Source: Desertimonas sp963732335 (GTDB lineage: Bacteria; Actinomycetota; Acidimicrobiia; Acidimicrobiales; Ilumatobacteraceae). From it: a DNA stretch of 64,000 nucleotides. Shown one piece after another: positions 49,553-59,033 of the stretch. Under the pieces are notes generated by a model. That model was not told the origin of the DNA. It made no database searches and saw only the letters and a list, made by a program, of their open reading frames with translations. Location: the NCBI GenBank assembly GCA_963732335.1, contig CAVSZO010000055.1:31084-95083 (forward strand). Reading direction: 5' to 3'. Both the position numbers and the translations under genes were made by a program. Numbering within the stretch: the first letter of the stretch is position 1; each line of letters begins with the position of its first letter.

Positions 49553-49938
49553 CCAAACTCTCGCCGGTCAAGCTCGCCCTCGGGACGGTGGGGCTGGCGA
49601 TCGGCGTCGTCGGAGTGCTGGCACTCCGTGAAGCGACACTGTCGACCCACGAGGCGGTGGCCGCTCGACAGGTGGAGCTTGTCGTATCCGCAAAGACCCG
49701 GGGCGGCGAGCAGAGTCAGACGCTCGTCGAGATGGTCGAGGCGCAGCTACTGACGTGCCGCCTGGAGGTCAACTCCGACCTCGCCGGGCCGATCGAGTCG
49801 CTCGGCGATGGACGATTCCGCGTTGTCCTGGTGCCGGCGATGGACCAGACCAACCGCCGGCAGTTCCGCGGCTGCGTCGAAGACTTCGTGACCGACCATC
49901 TCCAGATCGACGTCGTCGAGTTCAACGAACTCGACTGA
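49549..49938 (+). CDS. Single-pass membrane-anchored protein
   Basis: Intact 129 residues, not recognised. One N-terminal hydrophobic helix (VKLALGTVGLAIGVVGVLAL) is followed by about 100 residues outside or periplasm-side, including QTLVEMVEAQLLTCRLEVNSD and RFRVVLVPAMDQTNRRQFRGCVED. Two cysteines (in LTCRLE and FRGCVE) could form a disulfide. The GTG start overlaps the previous stop. Last gene of the redox-signalling operon; a convergent gene follows 12 bp later. Confidence 0.75.
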   Translation: MTKLSPVKLALGTVGLAIGVVGVLALREATLSTHEAVAARQVELVVSAKTRGGEQSQTLVEMVEAQLLTCRLEVNSDLAGPIESLGDGRFRVVLVPAMDQTNRRQFRGCVEDFVTDHLQIDVVEFNELD

Positions 49939-49950
49939 CGCGAGCGGATT

Positions 49951-50535
49951 TCACGAGCCTGCGGGGGGCGGCTCCCATCCCGGGTCTCGTCCGGTCTTGC
50001 CGAGGATCCGCTCGAACAACTGGTCGCTGTCAGACATTGGCACCTCGGGTCCGAACAGCCCCTCGAAGCCACCACCTCGGAACTGCGTGACCAGCTGCAT
50101 GACTGCCTCGAGCCCGGGCCCGTCGTAGCCGGCCGGCTGAGCGGTGGCCCTGGCCAGATCCCAACCGTGGATGACCAGCTCGTCCAGGGCCACGATCCCG
50201 GCGACCTCACCCGGGAGATCGACGCCCCCGGCGGCCGTCATGCCCGTCCAGGCCGTGGGATCGTCCCAGGCGTCAGCCAAGGCTCGAGCGTCGCGAGGAA
50301 TTCGAGTTCGCCAGTCGGGCGCCAGGTTGCGCGCGTCGCCGGACGGGGCGCCGGGAAGCGGGTCCTTCACTGCGGCTGCGCGGAAGGCCACGAGTCCGCC
50401 GGCGACGTGATCGAGCAAGGCCGCGACCGTGTACGCCTCGCACGGGGTCGGACGGTCGAGCGCGTCGTCGGGCAGTACCTCGACGAGCCGAGCGACACGC
50501 TCGGCTGCCGGATGAAGATCCACAGCAGAATTCAT
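49951..50535 (-). CDS. TIGR03086-type maleylpyruvate isomerase/DinB-like protein
   Basis: Intact 194-residue four-helix protein of the mycothiol-dependent maleylpyruvate isomerase/DinB superfamily, TIGR03086-type. It starts MNSAVDLHPAAERVARLV and contains DRPTPCEAYTVAALLDHVAGGL, the conserved first metal histidine, and IVALDELVIHGWDLARAT, the second and third ligands H/D. The ATG at 50535 fits the family start. Members act with mycothiol or bind metal; the reaction here is unknown. Convergent with the redox operon. Confidence 0.82.
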   Translation of the reverse strand: MNSAVDLHPAAERVARLVEVLPDDALDRPTPCEAYTVAALLDHVAGGLVAFRAAAVKDPLPGAPSGDARNLAPDWRTRIPRDARALADAWDDPTAWTGMTAAGGVDLPGEVAGIVALDELVIHGWDLARATAQPAGYDGPGLEAVMQLVTQFRGGGFEGLFGPEVPMSDSDQLFERILGKTGRDPGWEPPPAGS

Positions 50536-50690
50536 CCGTACAGATTGCCCCATCGAGCGCTGGCATACACACGCCGACATACCCCTGTGGCGTCGTACGC
50601 GCCCGCAGAGGTCGCACAGGCTGACACAAGACCACTGCGTGGCGTCGGTCGTTCGTTGTGGAAGGCCACGGGGCGAGCAACGCTGAAGCG

Positions 50691-51579
50691 GTGATCGCCG
50701 TGCCCGATTCGTTCGTTGTCGAAGTCGTCCGGCAGCGCGGTGAGCTGGGACGTCGTTGGTTGGCTGGGCTGCCGGGGTTGGTCGCGGAGCTGCGTGCCAG
50801 CTGGCACCTCGACGTCGTGGACGAACCGGTCCGCCACGGCGCCAACGCCATCGTCGTGCCGGTCGAGCGTGACGGCCAGCGCTGTGTGCTCAAGGTGTCG
50901 TGGCATCCCTCGACGGTGGCCAACGAAGCGGTGGCGCTGACCACCTGGGGTGGCCACGGCAGCGTCGAACTGTTCGACGCCGAGCCGAGTCAGGGCGCGC
51001 TGCTGCTCGAGCAGCTCGATGCCGATCGAACACTGCGCGGGGTCGACGTCAGGTTCGCGGCCGCGTTGGCTGGTGAGCTCATCGGGCGCCTCGACGTGCC
51101 CGCTCCACAAGGGATCCCAGTGGTCACCTCCTACGGGGTCGAACTCGCCGATTCGCTCGCCCACCGCAACCGAGCGTTCGGCTCGGCAGTGCCGCGCCGC
51201 TGGGTCGATCAGGCGACGACCCTCGCCGCGAGAGCTCGCCGCTAACGCCGGGTCGTCGTTGGTGCACGCCGACCTGCACTACGGCAACATCCTCGCCGGA
51301 GTTCGCGAACCGTGGTTGGCCGTCGACCCGCATGCGGTCAGCGGCGATCCGGAACAGTCCGTCCCCGAACTGATGTGGACCCGCATCGACGAGCTCGACG
51401 ATTCGGCGGTGCGAGCACTGTTGGACGTCATCGTCGACGCGGGCCGGCTCGCCGCCGACAAGGCGTTGGCCTGGACCGTCGTTCGGGCGGTCGACTACTG
51501 GCTGTGGGGTCTACCGATCGGCCTGACCATCGACCCGGCACGATGCCAACGTCTCCTCACGATCGTGACGTCGGCGTGA
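50691..51579 (+). CDS. Aminoglycoside/streptomycin 6-kinase-like phosphotransferase (frameshifted)
   Basis: About 295 residues of the APH fold, closest in layout to streptomycin 6-kinase (APH(6)) types. The nucleotide-binding lobe has RHGANAIVVPVERDGQRCVLKVSW with its lysine. The catalytic loop is SLVHADLHYGNILAG (HxDxxxxN) and the DFG-like region is WLAVDPHAVSGDPEQSVPELMW. One frame break near 51235. The start is GTG 50691 or 50700. Its stop overlaps the methyltransferase start by 4 bp. Many chromosomal members phosphorylate unknown metabolites, so resistance is only a possibility. Confidence 0.82.
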
Positions 51580-52226
51580 ACGACTTCGACGCGTGGGACG
51601 CGCGGACTCGGGACCTCCTCGAGCAGGCCTACGTCGAGGCGGGTGACGGACCACGGGGTTCGGGCTCGGGACAGGCGTCGCTCGGCGACTGGCGGGCAAA
51701 GCGTCAGCAGCTCGCCGTCCCGATGGACCGGGATGGAACCTGGCTCGACGTCGGTTGCGCCAACGGCTTCCTGATGGCGACGCTGCCATCGTGGTGCGCG
51801 GAACGGGACGTGACGATCGAGCCGTACGGTCCGGAACTTCTGCCCAAGGTCGCCGACCTGGCCCGTGCGCTGCATCCCACGCTCGCCGAACGCATCTGGA
51901 CTGGTTCGGTGATGCAATGGTCTCCGCCTCAGCTGTTCACTTACGTCACCACCCTCGAGGACCAGGTGCCACCGGACCGGCTGGGCGACCTGGTTGGGCG
52001 TCTGCTCGACACGTTCGTCGAGGCCGGCGGGCGGTTGATTGTCAGCGCCTACACGAACGCTGACAACGTTCCCAGAGACTTGTTCGGCCGGTCCGTTGAG
52101 GCGGTAGCTCTTGCGCACCCGAGCGGCTGCTCGCGGACGACACGCTGCATGTCTTCGGTCAGCATCACCTTGGCCTATGTGCCGGCCACCTCGCTCGTTC
52201 CGCCGTCGCGGGCACGATTGGTGTAG
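51576..52226 (+). CDS. SAM-dependent methyltransferase (probable C-terminal frame error)
   Basis: About 216 residues. It starts at GTG 51576 (VNDFDAWDARTRDLLEQAYVEAG). SAM motif I is WLDVGCANGFLMATL and a further block is VTIEPYGPELLPKVADLARALHP. The last 35 residues after LFGRSVEAVALAHP look scrambled, so a frame error near 52110 is likely and the true end uncertain. It overlaps the APH-like kinase stop by 4 bp and the convergent DUF1801 gene by 52 bp. The pairing kinase plus small methyltransferase is seen in other actinobacteria. Substrate unknown. Confidence 0.75.
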   Translation: MNDFDAWDARTRDLLEQAYVEAGDGPRGSGSGQASLGDWRAKRQQLAVPMDRDGTWLDVGCANGFLMATLPSWCAERDVTIEPYGPELLPKVADLARALHPTLAERIWTGSVMQWSPPQLFTYVTTLEDQVPPDRLGDLVGRLLDTFVEAGGRLIVSAYTNADNVPRDLFGRSVEAVALAHPSGCSRTTRCMSSVSITLAYVPATSLVPPSRARLV

Positions 52227-52639
52227 ATACCGGCGGTGAGCGCAGCGTACGACCGGGAGACGATGGTCTCGAGGACCCCGAGGTCGACGGTGGAGAGGTC
52301 CTTCAGGTAGATGCACGCGACACCGGTCGTGTGCGGCCCGAGCTGTTCGAGAAGCTCAGCGTGGGCCGCAACCCCGTCCGAGACGTAGACCGTGGTCGCC
52401 GCCTTGCGGGCAGCGAATCCGGCCGCTGGCGCGTCGCCCTCGCGGCCGCTCGCGTACCTGTAGTGGTACTGGCCGAACCCGACGATGCTCCCCCACATCG
52501 TCGGCTTCTCGCCTGTGGCGCGGCACAGAAGGTCGATCATCGTCTCGGCATCTCGTCGACGGCTCGGCGAAGTGATCCCGCCGACATAGTCCCGCACGGC
52601 TGGTTCCACGGGGTCCACTTTGCCACCAGCGGAGTTCAC
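52175..52639 (-). CDS. DUF1801 (YdhG-like) protein
   Basis: Intact 154 residues. It starts MNSAGGKVDPVEPAVRDYVG, and contains PSRRRDAETMIDLLCRATGEKPTMWGSIVGFGQYHY and TTGVACIYLKDLSTVDLGVLETIVSRSY, the pattern of DUF1801-family cytosolic proteins. Structural relatives resemble CyaY/frataxin-like or iron-binding folds. No enzymatic function is established. It begins about where a degraded VOC sequence ends on the same strand. Confidence 0.82.
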   Translation of the reverse strand: MNSAGGKVDPVEPAVRDYVGGITSPSRRRDAETMIDLLCRATGEKPTMWGSIVGFGQYHYRYASGREGDAPAAGFAARKAATTVYVSDGVAAHAELLEQLGPHTTGVACIYLKDLSTVDLGVLETIVSRSYAALTAGIYTNRARDGGTSEVAGT

Positions 52640-52796
52640 GCCGCACGGGTTCGTCGAGGGGTGTCGCGTCTAGCCGACGAGCGTCGTCTCGTTCGCGCTC
52701 GGACAGGATCCGCCAATCAAGCACCTCGCTCCAGAACCGTGCGAGGTGGGCAAGGTCATGGGCGTCGATGACGATGTGGTGGAGATGTACGGGCAT
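52632..52796 (-). pseudogene. VOC-family N-terminal remnant
   Basis: From ATG 52796 the frame reads MPVHLHHIVIDAHDLAHLAR then FWSEVLDWRIL, an unmistakable VOC/glyoxalase-like start. It then passes in 20 residues into unrelated DARRLDATPLDEPVRREL without the central sheet or the C-terminal DPEGNEF motif. No C-terminal half lies nearby. Probably a deleted gene, the second truncated VOC gene in the window. Confidence 0.6.
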
Positions 52797-52936
52797 CTCG
52801 GCACTATTCCTCAATCGGCGTGGGCAACTGCGACGGCGAGGGTGCCGCTTGACCGCCAACACTCCGCGCTGGAGCATGACGGGCAGATCTACCGGTGGCA
52901 GGAGCCATTGATCATCGCGCCGCCTACCGTGACCGA

Positions 52937-53299
52937 ATGTCCGAACGCAAGGCCGTGATTGATCGCTACTTCGATGGCTTTCGTCGCTCCGACCACGCCC
53001 AGATCCTCGAGTGCCTCACCGACGACGTCGTCTGGGACCTCCCCGGGTTCAACCACCTGGAGGGCAAGAACGCTTTCGACAGCGAAATCGAGAACGAGGG
53101 CTTCGTTGGGTCACCGGCGCTCGACGTCGATCGAGTGATCGAAGAGGACGACACCGTCGTCGCCATTGGCACCGGGTCGGGCACACAGACGAATGGGGAT
53201 GTCTTCGAGTTCGCCTTCTGCACGGTGTTCACGTTCGCCGCGGATCTGATCCGACGCGTCGAGTCCTTCATCGTGCCGTTGCAGTCGGCAGCGGAGTGA
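52937..53299 (+). CDS. SnoaL-like (NTF2-fold) protein
   Basis: Intact 120-residue NTF2-fold protein. It starts MSERKAVIDRYFDGFRRSDH, and has ILECLTDDVVWDLPGFNHLEGK and TNGDVFEFAFCTVFTFAADLIRRVESF, the pattern of SnoaL-like cyclases/isomerases of unknown substrate. Its TGA overlaps the ATG of the following APH-like kinase (TGATG), so the two are coupled. No catalytic residues can be assigned with confidence. Confidence 0.82.
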   Translation: MSERKAVIDRYFDGFRRSDHAQILECLTDDVVWDLPGFNHLEGKNAFDSEIENEGFVGSPALDVDRVIEEDDTVVAIGTGSGTQTNGDVFEFAFCTVFTFAADLIRRVESFIVPLQSAAE

Positions 53300-54213
53300 T
53301 GACCGTTTCCGTGGTCGCGAGGAGAATGCACGAGGGCGAAGTTGACGTCGGAGTCGAACTTGTTCGCCAGTTGGTGGTCACCCAGTTTCCGCGGTGGGCC
53401 GACCTGCCGATCGAGGCGGTTGACTCGACCGGAACAGTGAACGCGATCCATCGCCTCGGCGATGACCTGTGCGTCCGGCTCCCCCGGGTGCGAGCGTGGG
53501 CCGACGACTTGACGAAGGAGTCGCGATGGCTGCCGGAGCTCGCACCGCAGCTTCCGCTCGCCGTCCCGGAGCCCGTGGCCATGGGCGCTCCCGCCGCTGG
53601 CTACCCGTTCCAATGGGCGATCTACCGCTGGCTCGATGGCGACCCGTTCAGCCGCGATTCCCGATGCGATCAACGTCGAGCGGCCGTCGATCTGGCGCAG
53701 TTCGTTGCAGATCTACGGCGGATCGATCCCTCGGGCGCGCCACGCTCCCAGCGCGACGCGCCGTTGCACGGTCGCGACGCCGAGGCGCGAGCGGCGATTC
53801 AATCGCTCCGTGACGTCATCGACACGGACGCGATGTCGGCGGCATGGGAGGTGGCGCTGCGAGCTCCCGCGTGGGACGGGCGTCCAGTGTGGACCCATGG
53901 CGATCTCCTGCCCTCGAATCTGCTGGTTGTCGACGGCCGGCTCAGCGCGGTCATCGACTTCGGAAATGTAGGCACCGGCGATCCGGCCGTCGACGTCATC
54001 GCCGCGTGGGCTGTGTTCAGCCACGATGGGCGCGATTCGTTCCGCGACGCGCTCGATGTCGACGATTCGGTCTGGGCCCGCGGCCGTGGCTTGGCCCTGC
54101 ACCAGGCGCTGCTCATCATCCCGTACTACCCGGAAACGAACCCAGCGTTCGTCGAGATCGCCAAGCGCACAGTCGAGGAAGTCGTTGCCGATTGCACCGG
54201 CGACCACGACTGA
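53299..54213 (+). CDS. Aminoglycoside phosphotransferase (APH)-family kinase
   Basis: Intact 304 residues. It starts MTVSVVARRMHEGEVDVGVEL. The N-lobe carries GTVNAIHRLGDDLCVRLPR and the hinge region has FQWAIYRWLDGDPF. The Brenner catalytic loop is WTHGDLLPSNLLVVDGRLSAVIDFGNVGTGDPAVDV, with HGD...N and the DFG-like IDFG. It resembles the APH branch often annotated as putative aminoglycoside phosphotransferase in actinobacteria. Resistance is not proven. It is translationally coupled to the SnoaL-like gene. Confidence 0.87.
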   Translation: MTVSVVARRMHEGEVDVGVELVRQLVVTQFPRWADLPIEAVDSTGTVNAIHRLGDDLCVRLPRVRAWADDLTKESRWLPELAPQLPLAVPEPVAMGAPAAGYPFQWAIYRWLDGDPFSRDSRCDQRRAAVDLAQFVADLRRIDPSGAPRSQRDAPLHGRDAEARAAIQSLRDVIDTDAMSAAWEVALRAPAWDGRPVWTHGDLLPSNLLVVDGRLSAVIDFGNVGTGDPAVDVIAAWAVFSHDGRDSFRDALDVDDSVWARGRGLALHQALLIIPYYPETNPAFVEIAKRTVEEVVADCTGDHD

Positions 54214-55233
54214 CGGCCCGGCCGACGTCGGGGTCCGTCCATGGCAATCGCGCTGGGCAGACGACGCACGCCGTCGAAGTCGATCACGTCGACCTACTCC
54301 GGGGCCACGCGAAGGCTCGTCACTCGAAAGTCGTCGGGAAACTGACTGCAGCAATCCCCGCTTCACCCACCAGCTGCACTGACGTCCATGATGAGGTTAG
54401 GCCCGGGTGGCCTCGAACAGGCTCGGCCTGCCGCGGCCGGCCAGTCATCGTGTCCGAGCAGCGACGACGTAACGACCTCACGCTCCTAACGCCGGTTGCG
54501 GGATCGGCGACGAGAGCGATGAGCGACGCTGTGGCCGTCGTTATGTGCGCCGACAGTTGCCGAGCTCGAGCGATCCCAGAATCCGTCCGAAGGCCGACCA
54601 AGTGCAGGCAGCCCATGGCGAGCGGGATGCCGACGGGGTCGGTCATTGTTTGCGCTCACCAGCGACGTCAGCTTGTCGAGATGTCGCTGACAGCCGGATC
54701 GCGATGAACAGGTCCAGAGCGACGACGTCCGGTCGACCAGCGTCGTGGCCGTTTAGCCGTCGATCGTTTCCCCACGCGATCGAGCCCGCCGCACCAACTG
54801 GGTTCATGCCGGTTCGGAATGGACGCGGTCTCCATGACAGCGCGCGGCACTGAAGTGCCGAGCATGAGGTCGCGGCGTCGCCCCGCGCGGCTGTCGGGCC
54901 CGGCGGCGCAGCGAGAACGCCATGCAGCACCGTGTCGGCCCCGGCCACAACGATCAGCTCATCGACGATGACGGGTTGTCCATCGACGATGGGCTCGACG
55001 TCGGTTCACTCCCGACAACTTCGGCGCTGTTTGCAGTCGGGGTGTGCCAGCTGCGATACGGGGCCGGCGCGCCGCTCGCCGGGTATCGGATTGGCGTCGA
55101 CCGCGACGGAACTGGATGACGTTGTCGATCGAGCTGGTGAGGTCGAAGATCTCGCGGATCCCGATCGGTTCATGCGAAGGATTGCTCGTGACGGGCCCGC
55201 CACGAACACTCTTCGAACCGTCGATCGTCGTCC
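54214..55233. other. Stretch without a recognisable gene
   Basis: About 1 kb between the APH gene and the importer promoter. Open frames exist on both strands but are short, poor in conserved words and overlap each other. A segment near 55120-55180 reads DDVVDRAGEVEDLADPDRFMRR, mildly protein-like. I see no RNA gene, repeat or insertion sequence. A decayed gene is possible. Confidence 0.45.
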
Positions 55234-55264
55234 TGGTTCCCGGCCCGGATGAACCTTATAAGAT
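55234..55264 (+). promoter_or_regulatory. Candidate promoter of the peptide-type importer operon
   Basis: TGGTTC (55234-55239), 17 nt, then TATAAG (55257-55262) extended to TATAAGAT. The -10 box is close to consensus and the -35 is weak. It lies 46 bp upstream of the binding-protein ATG at 55310, which has a strong AGGAGG ribosome site (55300-55305). Confidence 0.45.
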
Positions 55265-55309
55265 CCGCTCCGTTGGCCAAGGCCGGCTGAGCAACATAGG
55301 AGGGGGATC

Positions 55310-57020
55310 ATGTTGCGACGACGAGCAGAAGGGTTCCGTTGGCTGGGGGTAGCCGTGGTCATGGTGCTGATGACCGCTGCCGGCTCGAGTGTCGCTGGCG
55401 GGGCGACCACGACTGCAGGCGCGGGAGATAGCACTACGCCTGCTGAAGGTGGCGATGGAGGTACCGCGACGACTGCGGCGGGCGAAGGAGACGGTGCAAA
55501 GCCACGAATCGTCGCTGCACTCTCCGATTCAGCGAACCTGGTCGAGCCCCACACGTTCCGGACGACGTCCGCGTACGCCGTGACAAAGGCACTGTACGAG
55601 CCGCTCATCCAACTTCGGCTCGAACAGCAGGCCGACGGTATGTGGGTCGGGGAGTACGGAGATCACGTCGGGGCTGGTGCTGAGTCGTTCGAGGTCGTCG
55701 AGACGGACGACGGTCTGCTCGGAACGTTCCGGCTCCGACAGGACGCGATGTTCCCCGACGGCAGTCCGGTGACGGCACAGGACTACAAGTACGCGTTCGA
55801 CCGCACGATGTTGGCCGAGCACAGTTACATCACCGTGTTGCTTCCGCTGATCGGCATCAGCTCACCCGACCAGATCCGGGTCGTCGACGACTACACACTG
55901 GAGGTGGAAACGGATGTCAAGAGCCCGCTCTTCGAGCGGTTCATGACCTTCCAGGTATTCGGTGCGATCAACCAGGAGGAGGTCGAAGCGAACGCGACTG
56001 CCGACGACCCGTGGGGAGAGCAGTACCTGACCACGAATGCGGCGGGCTCCGGACCGTATGTGCTGGAAAGCTTCGATCCCGATCGCGAGGCGGTGCTGGT
56101 CCCGAGCCCGAACTACTGGGACGCTGAGAACGTCGCCAACAGCGGTGTGACCTTCCGCAGCGTCCCTGATCCGAACCAGCGGGCACTCTTGGTCCAGTCC
56201 GGTGAAATCGACGTCGCCGCTGGGATTCCCCCCAGGATCCTCTCCGAGCTCGAGAATGACGACAACGTGACGATCATCTCTCGGCCCACGACCGGAGTCC
56301 ACTACCTGGGCATGAACGAGAACATCGCGCCGCTGGACAATGTCGATCTGCGACGTGCCATCTTGCACGCCGTGCCATACGACGCGCTGATCGACCAAGT
56401 GATGTTCGGGTACGCCTCACCCGCGGCAGGGAGTGGTCACCTCGACGATGGAAACCCACGATCCGGAGATCGGCCAGCAGTACCGACAGGACCTCGACCT
56501 CGCCAGGGAGGCCCTCGAGGCTTCGGGCGCGTCGGATGTGAGCCTCGTGCTCGGCGTCCGAGAGTCTCAAGGTAGCGATCAGGAGGCGGCTGTGCTCATC
56601 CAGGATGCGCTCCGTCAGACCGGGATCGAGGTTGAGGTGCAGATCCTGCCTGACGCCGACTTCGCAGAGAGACTCAACAACGACGAACTGCCGCTGTTCA
56701 TCCACGACTGGTTCTCCTGGGGCGAGGACCCGTTCTATCAGATGACCTTCCTCACCCAGTGCGACTCTTTCGTGAACTATGCAAGGTTCTGCAACGAGGT
56801 GTACGACGCGCTCGTGGAGGAGGGCAAGTTCACGCTGGATGCCGCGATGCGGGCCGACATCTCGTCACAGACCCAGCAGATCTTCTTCGACGAGGCTGTC
56901 TGGGCGCCGCTGTGGTCGACCGACCGCACCATCGTCACGGGTCGCTGCGTAGTCGGCATGGACGGCGAGTACACGATGGTTCCGGGGTTCAAGTACGTGA
57001 CGAAGACCGACGACTGCTGA
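55310..57020 (+). CDS. Peptide/opine-type ABC transporter substrate-binding protein (frameshifted)
   Basis: Family-5 extracellular solute-binding protein of about 569 residues. The signal region is GVAVVMVLMTAAGSSVAGG, followed by a Thr/Gly/Glu-rich linker typical of lipid-free actinobacterial exports. Mature motifs: LYEPLIQL, FRLRQDAMFPDGSPVTAQDYKYAFDR, GSGPYVLESFDPDREAVL, RRAILHAVPYDALID. One frame break near 56430. The C-terminus TDRTIVTGRCVVG...GFKYVTKTDDC ends with three cysteine-bearing segments. It is first in the operon with two permease halves and two ATPases. Ligand may be a peptide, but the binding proteins of this family also take sugars, nickel and opines. Confidence 0.88.
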
Positions 57021-57111
57021 GTCGATGAGTTCGATTGCCGGGGGTCCCAGAACGCGTGCCAAGCGCGAGGGGCCCCGGGCGACCGGCATCGCACAGCCTG
57101 GGACGTGAGGA

Positions 57112-58134
57112 ATGAGCCAGTACCTCGCCAAGCGGCTACTGGTCTCGATCGCCACGGTCTTGGGGATAGTCGTTGTCGTATTCTTCATCGTCCGCGTCTT
57201 GCCCGGCGATGCCGCCGCCGTCCGCGCCGGGCCGTACGCCGGCGAGGAGAGGATCGCGCAGGTCCGCGAGCGATACGGCCTGAGCGATCCGCTACCCGAA
57301 CAGTTCGTGCGCTATCTCGGGAACGCAGCCACGGGAGATCTCGGCACGTCGATCCGGACAGACGGCTCTGTCACCGCCGAGTTGCTGGACCGCCTCCCCG
57401 CTTCGCTGGAACTCGCCGTGTACGCGGTGCTCGCCGCCTCGATTGTTGGGATACCCCTCGGAATTCTGGCTGCCGCCAAGGAAGGTACCGCGGTCGACAA
57501 AGTCGCTCGAGTGTTCGCAATTCTCGGGTCATCAATGGCGTTGTTCTGGCTCGGTCTCTTGCTCATCTTTTTCTTCTTCTACACGCTGCGGTGGTTTCCC
57601 GGCCCCATCGATCGCCTCGCGGTGACGACCGTCCCGCCGCGCAGGATCACCGGCTTCTACACGATCGATGCTGCGCTCACCGGGCGCTTCGACGTGATGT
57701 TCGAGGCCTTCCACTACCTCGCGCTTCCGGTCATCACGCTGGGCTTCGTGCTCGCTGCGCCGATCCTCAAGATGGTCCGAGCGGCGATGATCGACACGCT
57801 TCGGGCCGACCATGTCAGAACAGCCAAGGCGATGGGGATTCCGAGGCGTCAGATCTTGCTTCGTGACGGGTTCCGCAACGCCCTGATCCCAGTGGCGACA
57901 GCGATCGGAATCGTCTTCGGATACATGCTCGGAGGGAACATCATCGTCGAGTACCTGTTCGCCTGGCCGGGTGTAGGCCGCTATGCCTACAACGGCATCC
58001 AGAACAACGACATCGAGGCGCTGCAGGGGTTCGTCATCATGGTCGGTGTCATGTACGTCGCACTGAACGTGGTCATCGACGTGCTCTACGCATGGATCGA
58101 TCCCCGGATTCGCCTCGGCGGGAAGACCGCGGAC
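57112..58134 (+). CDS. DppB-type ABC permease (reading frame continues into the next gene)
   Basis: Oligopeptide-class permease of about 341 residues. It starts MSQYLAKRLLVSIATVLGIV at 57112 with the typical FFIVRVLPGDAAAVRAG, and has SLELAVYAVLAASIVGIPLGILA and the EAA loop DHVRTAKAMGIPRRQILLRDGFRNALIP. It ends IDVLYAWIDPRIRLGGKTA, the normal DppB end. No stop codon follows; the frame runs on through ATG 58135 into the second permease, either as a true fusion or because a base was lost. Six membrane helices are visible. Confidence 0.87.
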
Positions 58135-59033
58135 ATGAGCGTCACGCGGCCCTCCGAGTCAGGCCCACTGCCCTACATCGCGACGGACGAACCATGGGTC
58201 GCGCCGGAGATCGACGGTTCGGTACACCGCAGGTCGTTTGCCCGGCGCAAGCCACTGGTTGTAGTGGGGGTCACCATCCTGGCGATCTATGCGCTGGTCG
58301 CGATACTGGGTCCACTTGTCGTCGACGATCCGCTCACCACCAATCCCAGTGAGGCGCTCCTTCCACCCTCAGCTGACCACCTGTTCGGAACGGACAAGTT
58401 CGGTCGCGACGTGTTCGCCCGCGCAGTTCACGCCGCTCGCCTCGACCTGTCGATCGGCGTGATAATCGCAATCTCCTCGATGGTCATTGGATCCGTCATC
58501 GGCGTTGTCGCCGGGTATTGGGGGACATGGGTCGATGAGGGCGTCATGCGGCTCACCGATGTCGTCCTCGCGTTTCCCGGCTTCGTCCTCGCCCTGATCC
58601 TCGTGGCAGTCACCGGAAACTCCATCCCCAACGTGGTGATCGCGGTGATCGTCGCCTATACCCCCTACTTCATACGTCTCACTCGGGCCGAAGCACTCGG
58701 CCAACGCGAAATGGAGTACGTGGACGGCGCGCGATTGGCGGGCAACCGGCCGTGGCGCGTCGCCTTTCGCCACGTACTTCCCAACTCGCTGCGACCGTCG
58801 CTCGTGCAGGCCACGCTCGTCGCCGGATGGGCGATCCTGACTGTGGCCGGTCTCGCTTTCCTCGGCGTGGGGATTCGACCGCCAACATCTGAGTGGGGCG
58901 TCATGGTGGCCGAAGGCACCCCCGACATCATCACGGGGCAGTGGTGGACAGCTCTGTTCCCCGGTGGTCTCATCGTGCTTGCCGTGATGGCGTTCCACTT
59001 CATCGGCGACGAGTTCGGGGGGAGCCGCTCTGA
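58135..59033 (+). CDS. DppC-type ABC permease (in one frame with DppB)
   Basis: Second oligopeptide-class permease, about 298 residues. It starts at ATG 58135 (MSVTRPSESGPLPYIA). The DppC marks are RRKPLVVVGVTILAIYALVAIL, HLFGTDKFGRDVFARAVHAARLDLSIGV and the EAA loop YVDGARLAGNRPWRVAFRHVLPNSLRPS. The family end FHFIGDE is reached at 59012. The frame has no stop there. The TGA at 59031-59033 in another frame, just before the ATPase, is the expected stop after one base change (GDEFGGEPL*). Confidence 0.85.

Noticed and set aside
54320..54948. Minus-strand open frames of about 100 codons in the 54-55 kb gap
   Set aside because: No conserved words, no ribosome site and overlap with other random frames. 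They are not supported as genes.
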